From NCBI GenBank assembly GCA_973895155.1, contig OZ316899.1, forward strand, positions 14,694,001-14,758,000: a stretch of 64,000 nucleotides of DNA, in the 5' to 3' direction. The position numbers and the translations under genes are program-made. The notes under the pieces are model-generated. The model was not told the DNA's origin and ran no database searches. It saw only the letters and a program-made list of their open reading frames with translations. Source of the DNA: Marsupella aquatica (taxonomy: Eukaryota > Marchantiophyta). This document shows, piece by piece, positions 21,906-33,620 of this stretch; positions within the stretch are counted from its first letter, which is position 1; each line of letters starts with the position of its first letter.

Positions 21906-24900
21906 GTTGCTAATTTGAATTTCGCACGAGGACGGTCCACACGCTAAACTATTAATTACTGACAAACGGTTGTCCAACAACGACAAATCCGTCTGGAGCA
22001 TCCATCACATGTCATTACACCACATATTGCTCTTCATCTTGCATGAGCTTCCAGTTTCCGTCATGTTTGGGTAATTTGGTGCCCCAAGCCCTTTGGTGGC
22101 CTACCCTGTGAATGGTACGTTTTATTATTGGTTTGCTTTAGGGTTCAATCCCGGGTTCAATCAGGATTTAGGGTCCTGTACTCTAAAACCCTAAATGATA
22201 TTAATCGGTCCTGTGAAATTGCTCCCGACTTACCAAAAACTTACAGTCGCAATGGCAACGTCTAATAGTTGCATATCATTGGTGTGATACCGAGCAATTG
22301 AGGGGAATCTGCTTGTCTGGCTGCTATTATTGGCTCCCTATATATGGTTCAAGTACCTGCGGGAATTGACCAATCTATGAGTTTTATTATGACGCACACG
22401 TTACTTGCGTTCCATGTGTACTCCAAGATTCTACGTACTACCTCTTAGGGATGTTAAACCGTAAACTTGTCGATGTCCCTCGCGCGCCTGAATGAATTAA
22501 CTCCCTCAGCTTCATCTTCAATGAATGTACATCCAAGATATTCAAAGTCTCCTTTAATCCTTCAATTCTATTAGGGATGGAGGGGGGGAGGGAACTTACA
22601 AGTGGAGCACAGGGAGCAACCAACCGAAGGTTGCCTGGACACTTTGTCCGAACAAGATTTCTCCCTTCATGCATGAATGTTGTATTTGGCTATGAGGACG
22701 CGATTCTACTACTATATGATACTTTAACTAGCCTTTTTTGAGGGCACACCTTCTGTGCCCAGGTTACGCTATAAGCATTTTTATGACAAAATGCAGACAG
22801 TCAGTGAGCTCCCAAATCTCACACACACAACCCAGTTGTTAGGCTCTCCGGAAACGCAAAGGTTTACCAGCAATATATCGGTGGAAAATATAAAATACTG
22901 GAATCTCGGGACAAACAGCTTCCCAATCTGTGCATGCATAGTTGTTGGCATTCTTGTCCTAGCTAGTGTCACCGTCACCGTCACCGAATAAACTGTCCAA
23001 ACAGGATGTCTCCGAACACGACCCTCGTTAGCTATTCAACAAGGATCGATTATGAAAGAGGGAAAAAAATATCTAACCCATTATGATGAATTTACTGGTA
23101 ATCCCAACTTTGACAGATGTACCTACTCCTTACCTCTCCAAGCATTTTAATAAACTTTTTTTTAAGTGTGGTCAGTTGTCTCTACTATTGTACGCTCGCC
23201 TGCCTCAATCAATGGGAGACCAAATTGCGCTGCAAAAGCTGCATTGAAGCCAACTTTATGTTCCTCGCGTTAATTCTGAATGCATGCAGCTGCGCGCGCC
23301 CACCTGCGACGTCTCCATGCGTTTTGCTCAAGAAGGCGTCTCTCATTTGTTTAATTTCACCCGGGGTTTCTCCAGCACCGAGAACATCTCCTTCCCAGTA
23401 TTCCTCAAAAGTCCCCGCTTCTCATTCTCGTTTGATCTGAATTTCATCATGAATGGTGTCGCGGGTGGGGGGGTGGGTGGGGGGCAGACCTAGAGCTGCG
23501 CCTTGGTTAACGCTGGCTCACTTTCCCATCTGAGCATCGGATTCTCTTTGGAAACTTCTGCCGAGATTAGCAAACTGTAAAGCCTGGCCCTAATTCATCT
23601 CTCCCCCATCCATGCCTACATCCGCTTCGACGGCCCTTCCTCATTTGTCCACTGTTTGTACCAATGTGCTCGCGTAAATAACAGTAGCATTTCATGTGGT
23701 GATCGAGGGTCCTTTGGCATTCTACTAAGTAACACTGATGCCGCATATATGTGGACATCCCTAACACACTGCCGTATTTCATCAAGGAACGGCGGGATGG
23801 TCCGAATCGTGTCTAGCCTGGGCGTGTGTACTCTAATCCCAGGATTGTGGTGCCATATCGATTAATACCCCAACCGTTGGTACGCCTTTCTCGATTGTCA
23901 TATATATGCCATGTACTTATCACAGGACAGAACTTGGAACACATTAATGAAATCACGGGGAGGTGACCGTACGTACGGTCCACATACAGCAAGGCTAGCG
24001 AGCTGGGCCAAAATCACTTCCCAGCACTCTAAAATTTTGTACACTAGCTTCTAACCATCTAACTACATTGTCGGCACGTCGAAGTCACGACCTCAAAAAA
24101 AAGCTCTCGATCTTCTTCCCACACGTAATTTTCTGCGTCCTCCAGATTGAAGGGGAACTCGGTGGTTTGCGTGAGCTCTCCAATCCTTGGCAGGCTACAG
24201 CCAGCGGCAGGATTGATCCCTTTTCAATTTTTCATAATACTCCCAAGCTTCATGTCTAATTAGCATGGGGGAGGATTGGTAGATGTACAAAACTCATCCA
24301 CCCACTGCTGGATACTGCAATATATGTGGGTGGTGTAAAAATGAAAGGACTGAAGACCACGTACATGTCGTGCCGCAATGTCGTTAGTTGCATTCCACTC
24401 TGCTGCTTAAATAATTAAAAAGAGGTTGATCATTTGGGGCAGCGTACGTACTTCCCACGGACTTTTCATTTTCCCCAATTCAACTTTCCAACACAAGGGG
24501 TACCACTAGACCGGATTATTTTCCTATGGAGTCCGGGGCTATTATATTGAACTTATGAATGATTGTGCCTCCTCGGAACGTCGATCCGGGTACCGATGAT
24601 CTCCATGTACTAGAACTGTCAGGTATAATTGAGGGTTGGCAGGGTGTTCTATCTCTAATTCCAATTAATAATACACGGAAATTGCGTGAGTCCGGTACTT
24701 GCCTTTGGGTACTCGATATTGTGGATTGTAAGGGGTATTACATACATAATCCAGTCAAGGTTTCCTGGTCGAATGGCGCGTTTATTGTTAATTCTTGCAC
24801 CCGACGGAATGATGTGTAGGGTCTCCAACCCATTGCCTCATCCGCTTCAATTGATCGTCGTCAGAACGCCCACCCGCTGGACTGATCGAAGAAGCCCTTT

Positions 24901-26544
24901 CGGGAATAGAATGCTCACCAGTTGGACTTTCTTTGCTTACGTTGATCGGGTCTTCCAGCGCTTGTGCTAGTATATTGGCTGCAATGGCAGCCTCCGCCCT
25001 TAGTTAACACCTGTACTTGGAATATCCCAAGCTTTGTACCGAACATATTAATTTAATGTTATTGCTGGACCAGTTCGTTCCCAGCTATGTACTTCCCTCA
25101 ATCACTTCTCCATTTCTTTATCTCTCCTCTATGCACTCTCCGCGAGGGCGACAATTAAGTGTAAGCACTCTTCTCCTCCAGCTGCTGGCGGAGTCCTTTG
25201 CACTGAACTTCATCCCGATGGAACTTTTGTTCCTACTCCAACATCTCCATCCTTGCCGTGCTCTCCATGGAACCTTTGTTCCTATACTCCCATGGCGGCT
25301 GCAAACGTCCCCTTTCTCCGTCGCAGCTAGCAGAATGGCGATCATCTCTTGCCGATGCTGGACTGGTAAGTGACCTTATTGGCATAGTCGACGCTACAAA
25401 CGCTTTAATCATTCTTTTGTCGGTGGATGGCGTGGGTGATTATAAACGCCAGCATGGCAAAGTCGCTCTGCTTGGTTGCATTGCCTGGCCGAGTGGATAA
25501 GCTGCTTCTCACCACGAGTGCACCGGTGGCATTTCGGTGCACCGTGCTCTTCGGACTGAAAACACCAAACAAACAAAAAAACTGCATTTTGCGACTATTT
25601 GGATCAGTCCTTAAGTACCGGTCCGCACAAAACAGAGGCTCTACACGAGAGCCGCATATCCCGGGTCAAAATTGAATTTAGGGACAAAGTCCGCTTAGGT
25701 TTAAGGTGTATGGTTGCTGTTTTTCAGTTAGTGGACAGTTATGGGCTATTTCTGCCCCTTCAGAGTTGAGGGTGTCTGCACAAAGACTCTAGAGAGCCTG
25801 AAAACCGGGGGGTGTGTGGTGTTGAGCAGGGCATGGGTTCAGTTGGGCCGGAGCCAAAGAACAGATACCATCAGGGTGAATGGTGCCATGGTATGATGCC
25901 ATGAGAGTTTGCAACTGAGGTAGCTGCACTATCCGGGCTCCTTATCAGTTGACGTTTTGAGGTTGGGGGCGAATGGACTTCCTTCTTTATTACTCTCCAA
26001 CACCATGTCACCTTGGATGTTTGAGAGGGGGTGGTCCCCTCATATATACTACTTGAACCACAACCCATGCGTGTTTGAGTTCCTAAATCTGGTGGGAAGT
26101 ACAACCGAGTCTGGGAGTCGGAACCCGGTCTCCATCGGTGTGACTCTCATTACAGATGGGACCCCGGGGCCTATTTGCACCCCAATAACTCCGGGCCGTC
26201 TGGACCGTCTCAGGAAGTCGGTTTGTAGGGTTTGGGGTTTGTGTACGGGGGGATGTCCCTGCTTCCCTCTCCCTTGTTGCTCCTTTGTCGTTGATCGTCT
26301 CTCCATCATGGATCCTTTGTCGCGGATCGCGTCTCCATCGGTGCTGACTTAGTCTCCTTGGTCTCTCCCTTGGTTGCCTCTACCTCCTTCATAGGGGTCG
26401 TGTGGGGCAGCTCACGGTCGTCAGCATAGCCGCACAGGGCCGCCGGGCAGGGTGACCTCTCCCACCCTAATAATAATATTTTATTATTAAAAGCCGCTCC
26501 CTCCCTCCTCATATATGTGTGGCGCCGTGGCGGGGAGGCGGGCT
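21906..26544. other. No gene recognised
   Basis: About 4.6 kb with only short, unsupported frames. It includes isolated CCCTAAA motifs (about 22140 and 22193), a G-rich run near 23464-23483, and at about 26468-26490 a TAATAATAAT/ATTATTATTA foldback. A diverged echo of the dispersed repeat (GCACTATCCGGGCTCC) occurs near 25925. Confidence 0.4.
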
Positions 26545-26580
26545 TGTTGCTCCCTCCCTTGTTGGTGGGAGGGAGCAACA
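26545..26580. repeat. Perfect 14-bp inverted repeat with 8-nt loop
   Basis: TGTTGCTCCCTCCC, loop TTGTTGGT, GGGAGGGAGCAACA. ATTATTATTATTACTAG follows directly and a TAATAATAATATTTTATTATT block lies about 80 bp upstream. It looks like a foldback or the core of a small inverted-repeat element. Confidence 0.65.
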
Positions 26581-26639
26581 TTATTATTATTACTAGAACT
26601 AGAATCAAGCTCAATACTCGTGCGTTGCACAAAAGAAGT

Positions 26640-27420
26640 TTAGGGTTTGTGGTATGCATCCCTGTTCGTGGTATGCATCAGAGTTCATCCCTTTGTGTTT
26701 TGCATGGCCGTGGCAGGGAGCCACAACGAAGAAGGGAAGGGTTTAGGGAAAACCCCTTAACCCGTAAACACAAAACCCTAACTGCCAAGTGGGAAGGTTG
26801 AGTGGTGCCCTGGATTGATACCATCAGGGCTCGTGATGAGATTGCTGCACTATGCGGGGTTCTGATCATGACTTGACATTTCGAGAATGACAGGATTGGA
26901 GTTATCCCTTTGTGTGTGCAAGGCCGGGGCAGGGAGCCATGACAAAGAAGGTAAGGGTTTAGGGAAAACCCCTAAACACGTAACCACGGAACCCTAACCG
27001 CCAGGAAGGCTGAGGGGTGCCCTGGTTTTCTGCCATGAATGGAGTTTGAGGTAATTCCAGGTTCGGGCAACACAAATAAACATTAAACTCCGGGCGGGTG
27101 TGTGCTGGCCAGCCGCACAGGGAGAGGCTCTAGTCGTGCAACGGGGAGTGGAAGAAGGCAAGGGTTTAAGGAAAACCCCTAAACACGTAAACATAAAACC
27201 CTAACCGCCGAGAGGGAAGGCTGAGGGGTGCCCTGGTTTTCTGCCATGAATGGAGTTTGAGGTAATTCCAGGTTTGGGCAACCCTAATAAACCCTAAACT
27301 TCGGGCAGGTGTGTGCTGGCCAGCCGCACAGGGAGAGGCTCTACGCGATAGTCGTACAACGGGGAGGTGGAAGAAGGCAAAGATGGGACTAGTACAGTAG
27401 TGGTGCTACGGTAGTATAGT
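26640..27420. repeat. Tandem repeat, unit about 211 bp, with telomere-like motifs
   Basis: GGAAGGCTGAGGGGTGCCCT occurs at 27004 and 27215, followed in both by the same GGTTTTCTGCCATGAATGG, GTTTGAGGTAATTCCAGG and GGGAGAGGCTCTA blocks. Diverged partial copies lie at about 26700-26900. Each unit carries AAACCCTAA-like motifs. Confidence 0.7.
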
Positions 27421-27639
27421 TTTGTGGAGGGCGTTCGTGTTCTCTAAGGCAAGTGCTGTGCCCATGGAGTGAATGTGGGTTGAGGGTCTAGGGTCACACG
27501 TCCTGGTTGTTGTAAAGCCAGGAATCGGGTGTCACAAAATTAGATGGCGGGGAAATGATTGAGTGTTACGGAATTGGCCAGAAAGAGGTGAATCCCGTGA
27601 GTGAAGTTCCAGGAGAGGCAGAGGTGAGGCAGTCCACAG

Positions 27640-27840
27640 TGGCCGCAGCGTATGGAGAGGCTGTACGCGATAGATGGCAGGGTAGGCAGAGTTGGTGCGA
27701 GGGGAGTACGGGAAGACGCCGCAGTGCTATCCAGGCTCCCGAAGCAGTGACGTTTGAAGAATGGTGCAAGGATTGATTTACTTTGTATTTTCATGGCACG
27801 ACTGTCTTTTTCGGGCGTTCGGGGCAAGAAGAACACAAAA
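27640..27840. repeat. Dispersed repeat, copy B
   Basis: Shares with copies A and C the order GGCTGTACGCGATAG, GCAGTGCTATCC, GACGTTTGAAGAATGG, TTGTATTTTCATGG, TCTTTTTCGGGCG. Followed by short CCCTAAAC-GGAAA(T/C)GGTAAA tandem units at 27845-27905. Confidence 0.6.
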
Positions 27841-28019
27841 CTAGGGTAAACCCTAAACCGGAAATGGTAAACCCTAAATCGGAAACGGTAAACCCCAAAC
27901 CGTAAACGTGAGTTGGCATTTGGAGGATGACAGGATTGTAGTTGATCCCTTGGTGTATAGGGGGCCGCGGGAGGGAGCCATGAGGAACAACACAAGGGAA
28001 AGGGAACCCTAAAATAAAC

Positions 28020-28240
28020 CCTAAATGACGGGGAGGGAGGGTGGGCAGAGTTGATGCGAGGGGAGTATGGGAAGAAGGCCGCAGTGCTATCCGGGCTCCC
28101 GAAGCAGTGACATTTGAAGAATGGCGCGGGGATTGACTTGCTTTGTAATGTTGGTTCCTTTGTATTTTCATGGAGGGAAGGTCTTTTTCGGGCACTCGTG
28201 GGAAAAAGACCACGAAAAAGACCGCAAAGACCGCGCATTG
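28020..28240. repeat. Dispersed repeat, copy C
   Basis: About 380 bp downstream of copy B in the same orientation, with the GAAGGCCGCAGTGCTATCC, GACATTTGAAGAATGGCG, TTGTATTTTCATGG and GTCTTTTTCGGGCACTCG blocks. Copies B and C are closer to each other than to copy A. Confidence 0.6.
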
Positions 28241-28339
28241 CGATCGCTGGGCTGCACAAAAATGTATATACATGGGAACTTGGGAACTTGTGTAGCTTCC
28301 CGCAAGACAAGGAGCTCTCACTGCAAAATGGATATTTTG

Positions 28340-29053
28340 GGCTAAGCCTAACTCCCGTGTGGAAGCTCGCCTTGTTGCACGCGGATTTCAACAAAAATTC
28401 AGCATCGACTATAATGAAACTTTTGCCCATGTGTTTAGAGTTTAGGGCCAACCTTACGTGCAGTCATCGCCCTTACTGTATCAAATGGATGGGATTTACA
28501 TCACATGGATGTCGTAACCGCCGCCCTCAATGGGACACTAACTGACAAGATCTATATGCACCTATATTTCTTTCACTCAAATGGTGACCTTATCATTCTT
28601 ATGTTATATGTCGATGACCTTCTGATTGATTGTTGGTAGTGATCTAGAGACTCACTTGAAAAATCCACTACAAGAATGACATGTCTTGACTACAGAAACA
28701 CACACTGCTCCTTTTGATACGACTACATAATCATTGTCACGCAGTTGGCAAGCTTATATATATCTTCCTCACTCACACTAGACCAGACATGTCTTATGCA
28801 GTACCCATCATTTCAAAAACTCACTGGGATTTGGTTCAACATATTCTACGGTATCTACATGCAAACTTCCGACCATGTCATCTCATTTCTTTGCTCTTTC
28901 AACAACCTCCCTTCAAGGACTTATTGATGCAGGCTTCCTTGCCAAAGAAGCAGTTCACATCCATCAACTTCTTGCTGAGATTGGTTCTACAGCCACTCAG
29001 TCACCTATTCACTCGGATTTAGCAACACACATGCACCCCAACAACTGCCCGAC
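28340..29053 (+). pseudogene. Ty1/copia reverse transcriptase/RNase H relic
   Basis: Broken frames give the copia pol blocks in the right order: ARLVARGFQQ with DYNETFAHV (RT N-terminal block), LMLYVDDL (RT catalytic YVDD) near 28600, VGKLIYIFLTHTRPDMSYAV near 28745, a HWDLVQHILRYL block near 28828, and a KEAVHIHQLLAE block near 28945 (RNase H end). Many stops and frameshifts. It is interrupted at 29053 by the Ty3/gypsy insertion; I could not recognise its continuation after 44599. Confidence 0.75.
29049..29053. repeat. Target site duplication CCGAC, left copy
   Basis: Abuts the TGTGGTGCG end of the element; repeated at 44595-44599. Confidence 0.93.
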
Positions 29054-29974
29054 TGTGGTGCGTCCCATGGCTCCCTAAACCCAAGAAACCCCCCAGCTCA
29101 AGCCGATTCCCGCAGGTTTCGTGCTTGGCGAGGCCGTTTCCGCGGCTTAGCGGCATGGGACGCTGCTAACCTTCTACTACTACTATTAACATTTTACACA
29201 CATATACTGGACAGATCCTTCATCGGGTCATGAGATACGTAGCCGGCCTAATATAGGTCTTCCCCTGTCTTCCCCTGTCTTCCCCTCCGTCTTGTTAGGT
29301 ATGTTTGGATTCCGCCGCCGGAATGATCCCCAATAGGCTTGGTTAAGCCGCTAAGACCTCTCTCAGCTCGACACATCCAACTCTCACTCCCCTGCTTACT
29401 TTCCTTCCTTCTGTTGATGTGGGCACTCTTCACACAAGTTAATGCGACACACAAATAGCAAAATGACTCATTCTGACTGAGTCATACCATGCACTTGCCA
29501 TACAAACAGTACATCTCATACACCAGTTCTGCGAACTAAGCCGTGAGGCCAACTCTATTCAGCTCTTAGGCATGAGGAAACATGAATATACACAAGGGTC
29601 ACTGTATGACTAACCGAGAGCTTCTCGTACTACTTGATCCCAGCCCGGCTGGTGCAAACTAAAAACTTGCTAAAGAAGAGGCCCTGAGCTCCCCGCTGCC
29701 CAGGTACTTATCCTGGTAGTGGATCCGCCATTCTTTGCATCGTAAGCCTAATCTACCTGACAGTAATCTACTTGCCCGAATCTACCTATGTACAGCAAGG
29801 CAGGAGCACAAGTGTTGCTCCTACCAGTGGAACCGCAATCCCACTAAGCTAAGTGTCAGGGCCGCTCCTGGTTCTAATCCTAATCCTAAACGTGGAGATC
29901 CGCGCCCGCCCTGCCCACTCACGCCTCCTCCCTCCACGTCCGCCCTCCCTAAAAGGAACGGCGCCCTTGCACCG

Positions 29975-32900
29975 TCACGACACCGGTGGTGGATCCTCAA
30001 TGGACGCCCCCAACACTTCCCCCTCAGCCACTGCCGTTGGCCCGCCTACTGACAGATTACCTGCCCTTGACCGAGTCAACTCTCCCTCGGCCTGACTGGG
30101 TCCACCTTCGGCTTCAGCCTCGACACCGGCCTCGGCAATACCCACGGCTTCAGCCTCAGCCACTCCCACGGCTTTGGCTTCAGCCACTCCCTCGGCTTCG
30201 GCCTCCCCTTCCCCTAGGGTAGTTGGATCCTTAGCCGTGACCCTGTCTGGGGTCGGTGCTGGGTCTACCTCCTTGATCACCACGGCCTGTGAAGTCGTAT
30301 TACTCCTTGACCTTGAAGGTTTCCGCTTCTTCTTCGTTGGTGGCTCGGCATCTGGTCCCTTCCCCTTCCCACTTACTTCCGGCACTGGTGCAGGTGGCGC
30401 GGCCTGTCCTTCGGCAATTACCACCCCTGGTAACTGGTTTGTCCCAACGGGAGATGGACCTGCTGCAGCTAAGCATTTAAATACTGCGGCTTGTTTCTTC
30501 AGCCGCTCAGTTTGGTTGTCGGCCCGCCGCTGTAGGTTCTCCATCTTCCTCGTGATTTCCTCCAACTCCTCTTGGGTTTCATCCAGGTCCTTACGTGCCC
30601 CCTCCAGCTCATTTTTGGCCTCCTCCTGGTCCCTGTGGGCTTCCTCCAATTCCTTCTTCAAGGTAGCCCTCTCCTCCTGGGTTGCTCTTAGCTCCTTGTC
30701 GAGCTCTGCAATGATGACAGACTCCATCTGATTCATCTTGGCGTAAGTCTGTTCGAGCATCTCGTCCTTCTCCCTTAGGTCGGCCTTGAAGCTGGCCGTC
30801 AGGGACGCAAGCTCCTGCTGCAGCGCCATAATCCCTTGATAGGATTTCCCTAACTCGGCCTCCTTCTGCTCAAGGGCTCCGCGGATTTTCTCGAGCTCCC
30901 CTTTCAACGCCCATTCCTTTCTTTGGGTCTCCGCCATGGCCCGGCTGTTGGCTGTTATGTGGGCCTCCTCTGTATTCTTCAGCTCTTGCTTCCACTTCTC
31001 CCTCTCTTTGATCGTGTCGGCCAACTCTTCCTGCGTCTGAGTCAGTTTATCCTTGATATTCTGATTATCAGCCTGCGCGGTGTCCAACTGCCCCTGCATG
31101 ATGTTCAGCTCATGTCGTTTAATTCGCAGTTCATCTTGGGCTTTCTTGGCCGCCCTTAGATCTTCAATCTCGGCTTCCATCCTCCTAAGCCGCCGAATGA
31201 CCTCGTCCTTCTTGCTTCTCTCTAAAGCCACCGCTTCTTCTAATTGGTGCTTCTCCAACTGCTCCCTATGGAAAAAGGGTCCTACCTCCAACTCCTCTCC
31301 AAAGATGCCGAGCGCAAGTTCCCCACACATCTCACCATACTCCATGGCTCTATTCTTAGCGTAGGTGGAGTAAGTAGAAGTGATCGGCATCGCCCATCGT
31401 GGCCTCTGCTCCCAAGCCGTCCTGCGGATCTCTTCAATCGTGGCTAGAGGTTTGCTTCCTTTTTCGGCTAGCCGCCTGATGTCCTCCGGCCAATCTCCTC
31501 CTGGTAAATCCTTTTCCTTAGCCAGGGCGGCCTCCTCTTCCTGCTTGATTCGCTCCTGAAATTCCTGCACCGTCTGTTTTATGCCGTCGAAGCTCGGGGG
31601 GGCAACGTCTGGTGGGGGAGACTCAGGGCTACTCTGCTGGTTGGGGTCCCCTCGCACTACCCTTGGAAGTGTGGGGACAAACCGGCCACAGGTCCTTACT
31701 CCTGGAACGTGATGGTCCGACCCATAGCCGGAATTATCATGGCTGCAGTCCTCCACTGCCTCCTCTACCTCTTGGACGTCCGGCTTCTCCCTCTCCTCTT
31801 CGTCGGTAGGAGCTTCAGGCAATTCTGCCTCAGATTCGGAGCTTGAGGTTCCCACGTACATTCGAACACCTGGCTTGGATTTCGGCCTGATTCTCTCCTT
31901 GTCTCCAGCAAAGGGGTTTTCTCTTGTGAGCCGGTGTAGGCCTACCTCTGTAGTAGTGTCCTGCATTGTTGCCGTTGCCGTTGTTGTTGCCGATGCCGAT
32001 TTCTTTTCTTTCTCCAGTAGTTTCAGCAGACTCTGCATGCCTGGTTGCTGCATCGGCAAGTCCTCCTTCCTGGGCCTAAACACCTGCTCGATCGTAGGAC
32101 TAACAGGTGGTTGAGGCTTCTCAGCCAACGGCCTCGGCGTTGGAGCTTCCTCGGGTGCCCTTACCTGCAGGGGAAGTACCGGGGCAAAAGTCTGACCTCT
32201 GGCATACCGGCACAACAGCGGCATGTGATAGCCAAGCCGCGACACGCTCCCCATGCCGATTACCTGCTGCTCCTCCTTTAAGATCTTCTTCAATTGGTTG
32301 AGGAGGTACCCGTTGTAGTCCCGGCTTGGGTCTGGCCTTTCTGCCAGATAGACCTGTGCCTTGCCGATCTCTGCCCTCGGCAAGTTACAATGCATGGTCA
32401 CCCGCAAGAAGTCGATCATCTCTCCTATGTGCAGGTTGGTGCAGGTGTTCCGGAAGAAGCCATTCTTCGTTGATGGCCCGGGGAACGACCGGAACTCCTT
32501 GTCAGGCAAGGTCTTCCTGGTATCAACTTTGGTCTTATTGCCTATCGGCAGGCCAAACACTTCGGCAATTACCTTGGGAGTAAGATAGAAATCCTTCCCA
32601 TATATCCTCGTGCAATTGGTCTCGGGTTCCCATGACCCCACGAATTCTAATAGGTCTGACTCCGGTACCTCCGGCTTCAGCCATGGTAATCTTACAAAGG
32701 CCTCCAAGCCGGATCCGGCCATGAAGCCTTGGTACTTCTTGGTCTGCATGGCCGTAAAGCATGCATCCTCCTCCCGTGCAAAATGTAGTTGCACCTCCAC
32801 CGGTAGGGTTGCCGCCCAGCCCTTCCAGGTGTCATCCCTGGTTGGAATGGCCTTGATGGGATCGACCTCCTCTTCTTCGGCTTCTCCCTGCCTCCTGCTC

Positions 32901-33340
32901 TGCTGCTCGGCTGGCTTCTTTGGTGCCGCCGATCTCGTTCTTTTTGCCGGGGTGGCTTCATCGTTGACGGCTCCCTTCCTCTTCATCTCTGCTGCCGTGG
33001 AGGTTTCTCCTAGCACCGTTGCCTGGGTCCACCTTTCCGTGCTACCCTTTAATTCCCAGTGTATGTCGTTGCAGTTCTTGATGGCCTCTCGGATGCCGAC
33101 GACGCTGTCTTTGCAAAACAGAAGATCGTCGAGTTGATTGGAAGTAGGCGTCCACAGGAACTCGTCCTTGATGAGTTCGCCTCCTAAGAAAGCCGTCTTC
33201 TGCAGCTCCCACAATCGAGCGAGCTCCTGCCGTTCTCTAGCTGCCCTTTCTGATTCCTCGTCCTCGTAAGTCTTGATGTACTCAGTTGCCCGTTCGAACA
33301 GGCATCCCCAGAAATGTGCCACTTGATTGACGTTGCTCAT
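29975..33340 (-). CDS. LTR-encoded nuclear-type coiled-coil protein (intact)
   Basis: Uninterrupted 1,121-codon frame starting at an ATG (MSNVNQ), wholly inside the 3' LTR. Residues 1-110: helical, Trp/Cys-containing. About 110-165: basic linker with an NLS-like PAKRTRSAAPKKP. About 168-380: conserved domain (WKGWAATL, FVRLPWL, EVFGLP, FPGPSTKNGFF, YHMPLLCRYAR) resembling the plant-transposon-protein type domain found in other retroelement ORFs. About 380-690: Pro/Glu-rich. About 700-950: long coiled coil (EIEDLRAAKK, ELNIMQGQLD, KELEEAHRDQ). Near 1000: KKKRKPSRSRS NLS. About 1040-1075: EA(V/E)GVA-type repeats. No enzyme motif. Homologues in this window at 12622, 10970/15847 and the 5' LTR show it evolves as a unit. 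Role unknown; accessory structural or chromatin-associated function is only a guess. Confidence 0.85.
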   Translation of the reverse strand: MSNVNQVAHFWGCLFERATEYIKTYEDEESERAARERQELARLWELQKTAFLGGELIKDEFLWTPTSNQLDDLLFCKDSVVGIREAIKNCNDIHWELKGSTERWTQATVLGETSTAAEMKRKGAVNDEATPAKRTRSAAPKKPAEQQSRRQGEAEEEEVDPIKAIPTRDDTWKGWAATLPVEVQLHFAREEDACFTAMQTKKYQGFMAGSGLEAFVRLPWLKPEVPESDLLEFVGSWEPETNCTRIYGKDFYLTPKVIAEVFGLPIGNKTKVDTRKTLPDKEFRSFPGPSTKNGFFRNTCTNLHIGEMIDFLRVTMHCNLPRAEIGKAQVYLAERPDPSRDYNGYLLNQLKKILKEEQQVIGMGSVSRLGYHMPLLCRYARGQTFAPVLPLQVRAPEEAPTPRPLAEKPQPPVSPTIEQVFRPRKEDLPMQQPGMQSLLKLLEKEKKSASATTTATATMQDTTTEVGLHRLTRENPFAGDKERIRPKSKPGVRMYVGTSSSESEAELPEAPTDEEEREKPDVQEVEEAVEDCSHDNSGYGSDHHVPGVRTCGRFVPTLPRVVRGDPNQQSSPESPPPDVAPPSFDGIKQTVQEFQERIKQEEEAALAKEKDLPGGDWPEDIRRLAEKGSKPLATIEEIRRTAWEQRPRWAMPITSTYSTYAKNRAMEYGEMCGELALGIFGEELEVGPFFHREQLEKHQLEEAVALERSKKDEVIRRLRRMEAEIEDLRAAKKAQDELRIKRHELNIMQGQLDTAQADNQNIKDKLTQTQEELADTIKEREKWKQELKNTEEAHITANSRAMAETQRKEWALKGELEKIRGALEQKEAELGKSYQGIMALQQELASLTASFKADLREKDEMLEQTYAKMNQMESVIIAELDKELRATQEERATLKKELEEAHRDQEEAKNELEGARKDLDETQEELEEITRKMENLQRRADNQTERLKKQAAVFKCLAAAGPSPVGTNQLPGVVIAEGQAAPPAPVPEVSGKGKGPDAEPPTKKKRKPSRSRSNTTSQAVVIKEVDPAPTPDRVTAKDPTTLGEGEAEAEGVAEAKAVGVAEAEAVGIAEAGVEAEAEGGPSQAEGELTRSRAGNLSVGGPTAVAEGEVLGASIEDPPPVS

Positions 33341-33612
33341 ACCCTCCTTAGGTTGATCGTCGGTATCTACTCTCTCCCCGAGTGCTTGCCTAAGCAGCTG
33401 ACAGTAGTTGGCCTCCCGTAGTCGTCTGCCTAGTTCGTGCTCGCAAATGAGCCACTATTTCCTGCAAGCGCTCCTTACCCCTCTCCTTTGCCGGTCCTTC
33501 TTCCCGTTGATCCTTCCTAGCCGCCGACGCTTAACGCGCCCTAACCCTAATCGGGTTTTCACCCTTAGCCTTACCTCCGGCCTCGGCCCGGGTTCCATGG
33601 TTGCCCCTAATT

Positions 33613-33620
33613 GTTTATAT
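33613..33620 (-). promoter_or_regulatory. TATA-like motif, 3' LTR
   Basis: ATATAAAC on the minus strand, about 270 bp upstream of the LTR gene's ATG; conserved in the solo LTR. Confidence 0.4.

Noticed and set aside
27540-28451. 303-codon minus-strand frame
   Set aside because: It spans dispersed repeat copies B and C and their spacer and has repetitive, biased composition with no family match.
29838-29880. tRNA-like A box and B box sequences in the LTR
   Set aside because: The two boxes are on opposite strands and no cloverleaf can be drawn.
30174-33137. Long plus-strand frames inside the LTRs (e.g. 30174-30731, 32610-33137, and the same in the second LTR)
   Set aside because: Antisense shadows of the conserved minus-strand LTR gene; Ser/Leu-rich as expected from reverse-reading coiled-coil codons.
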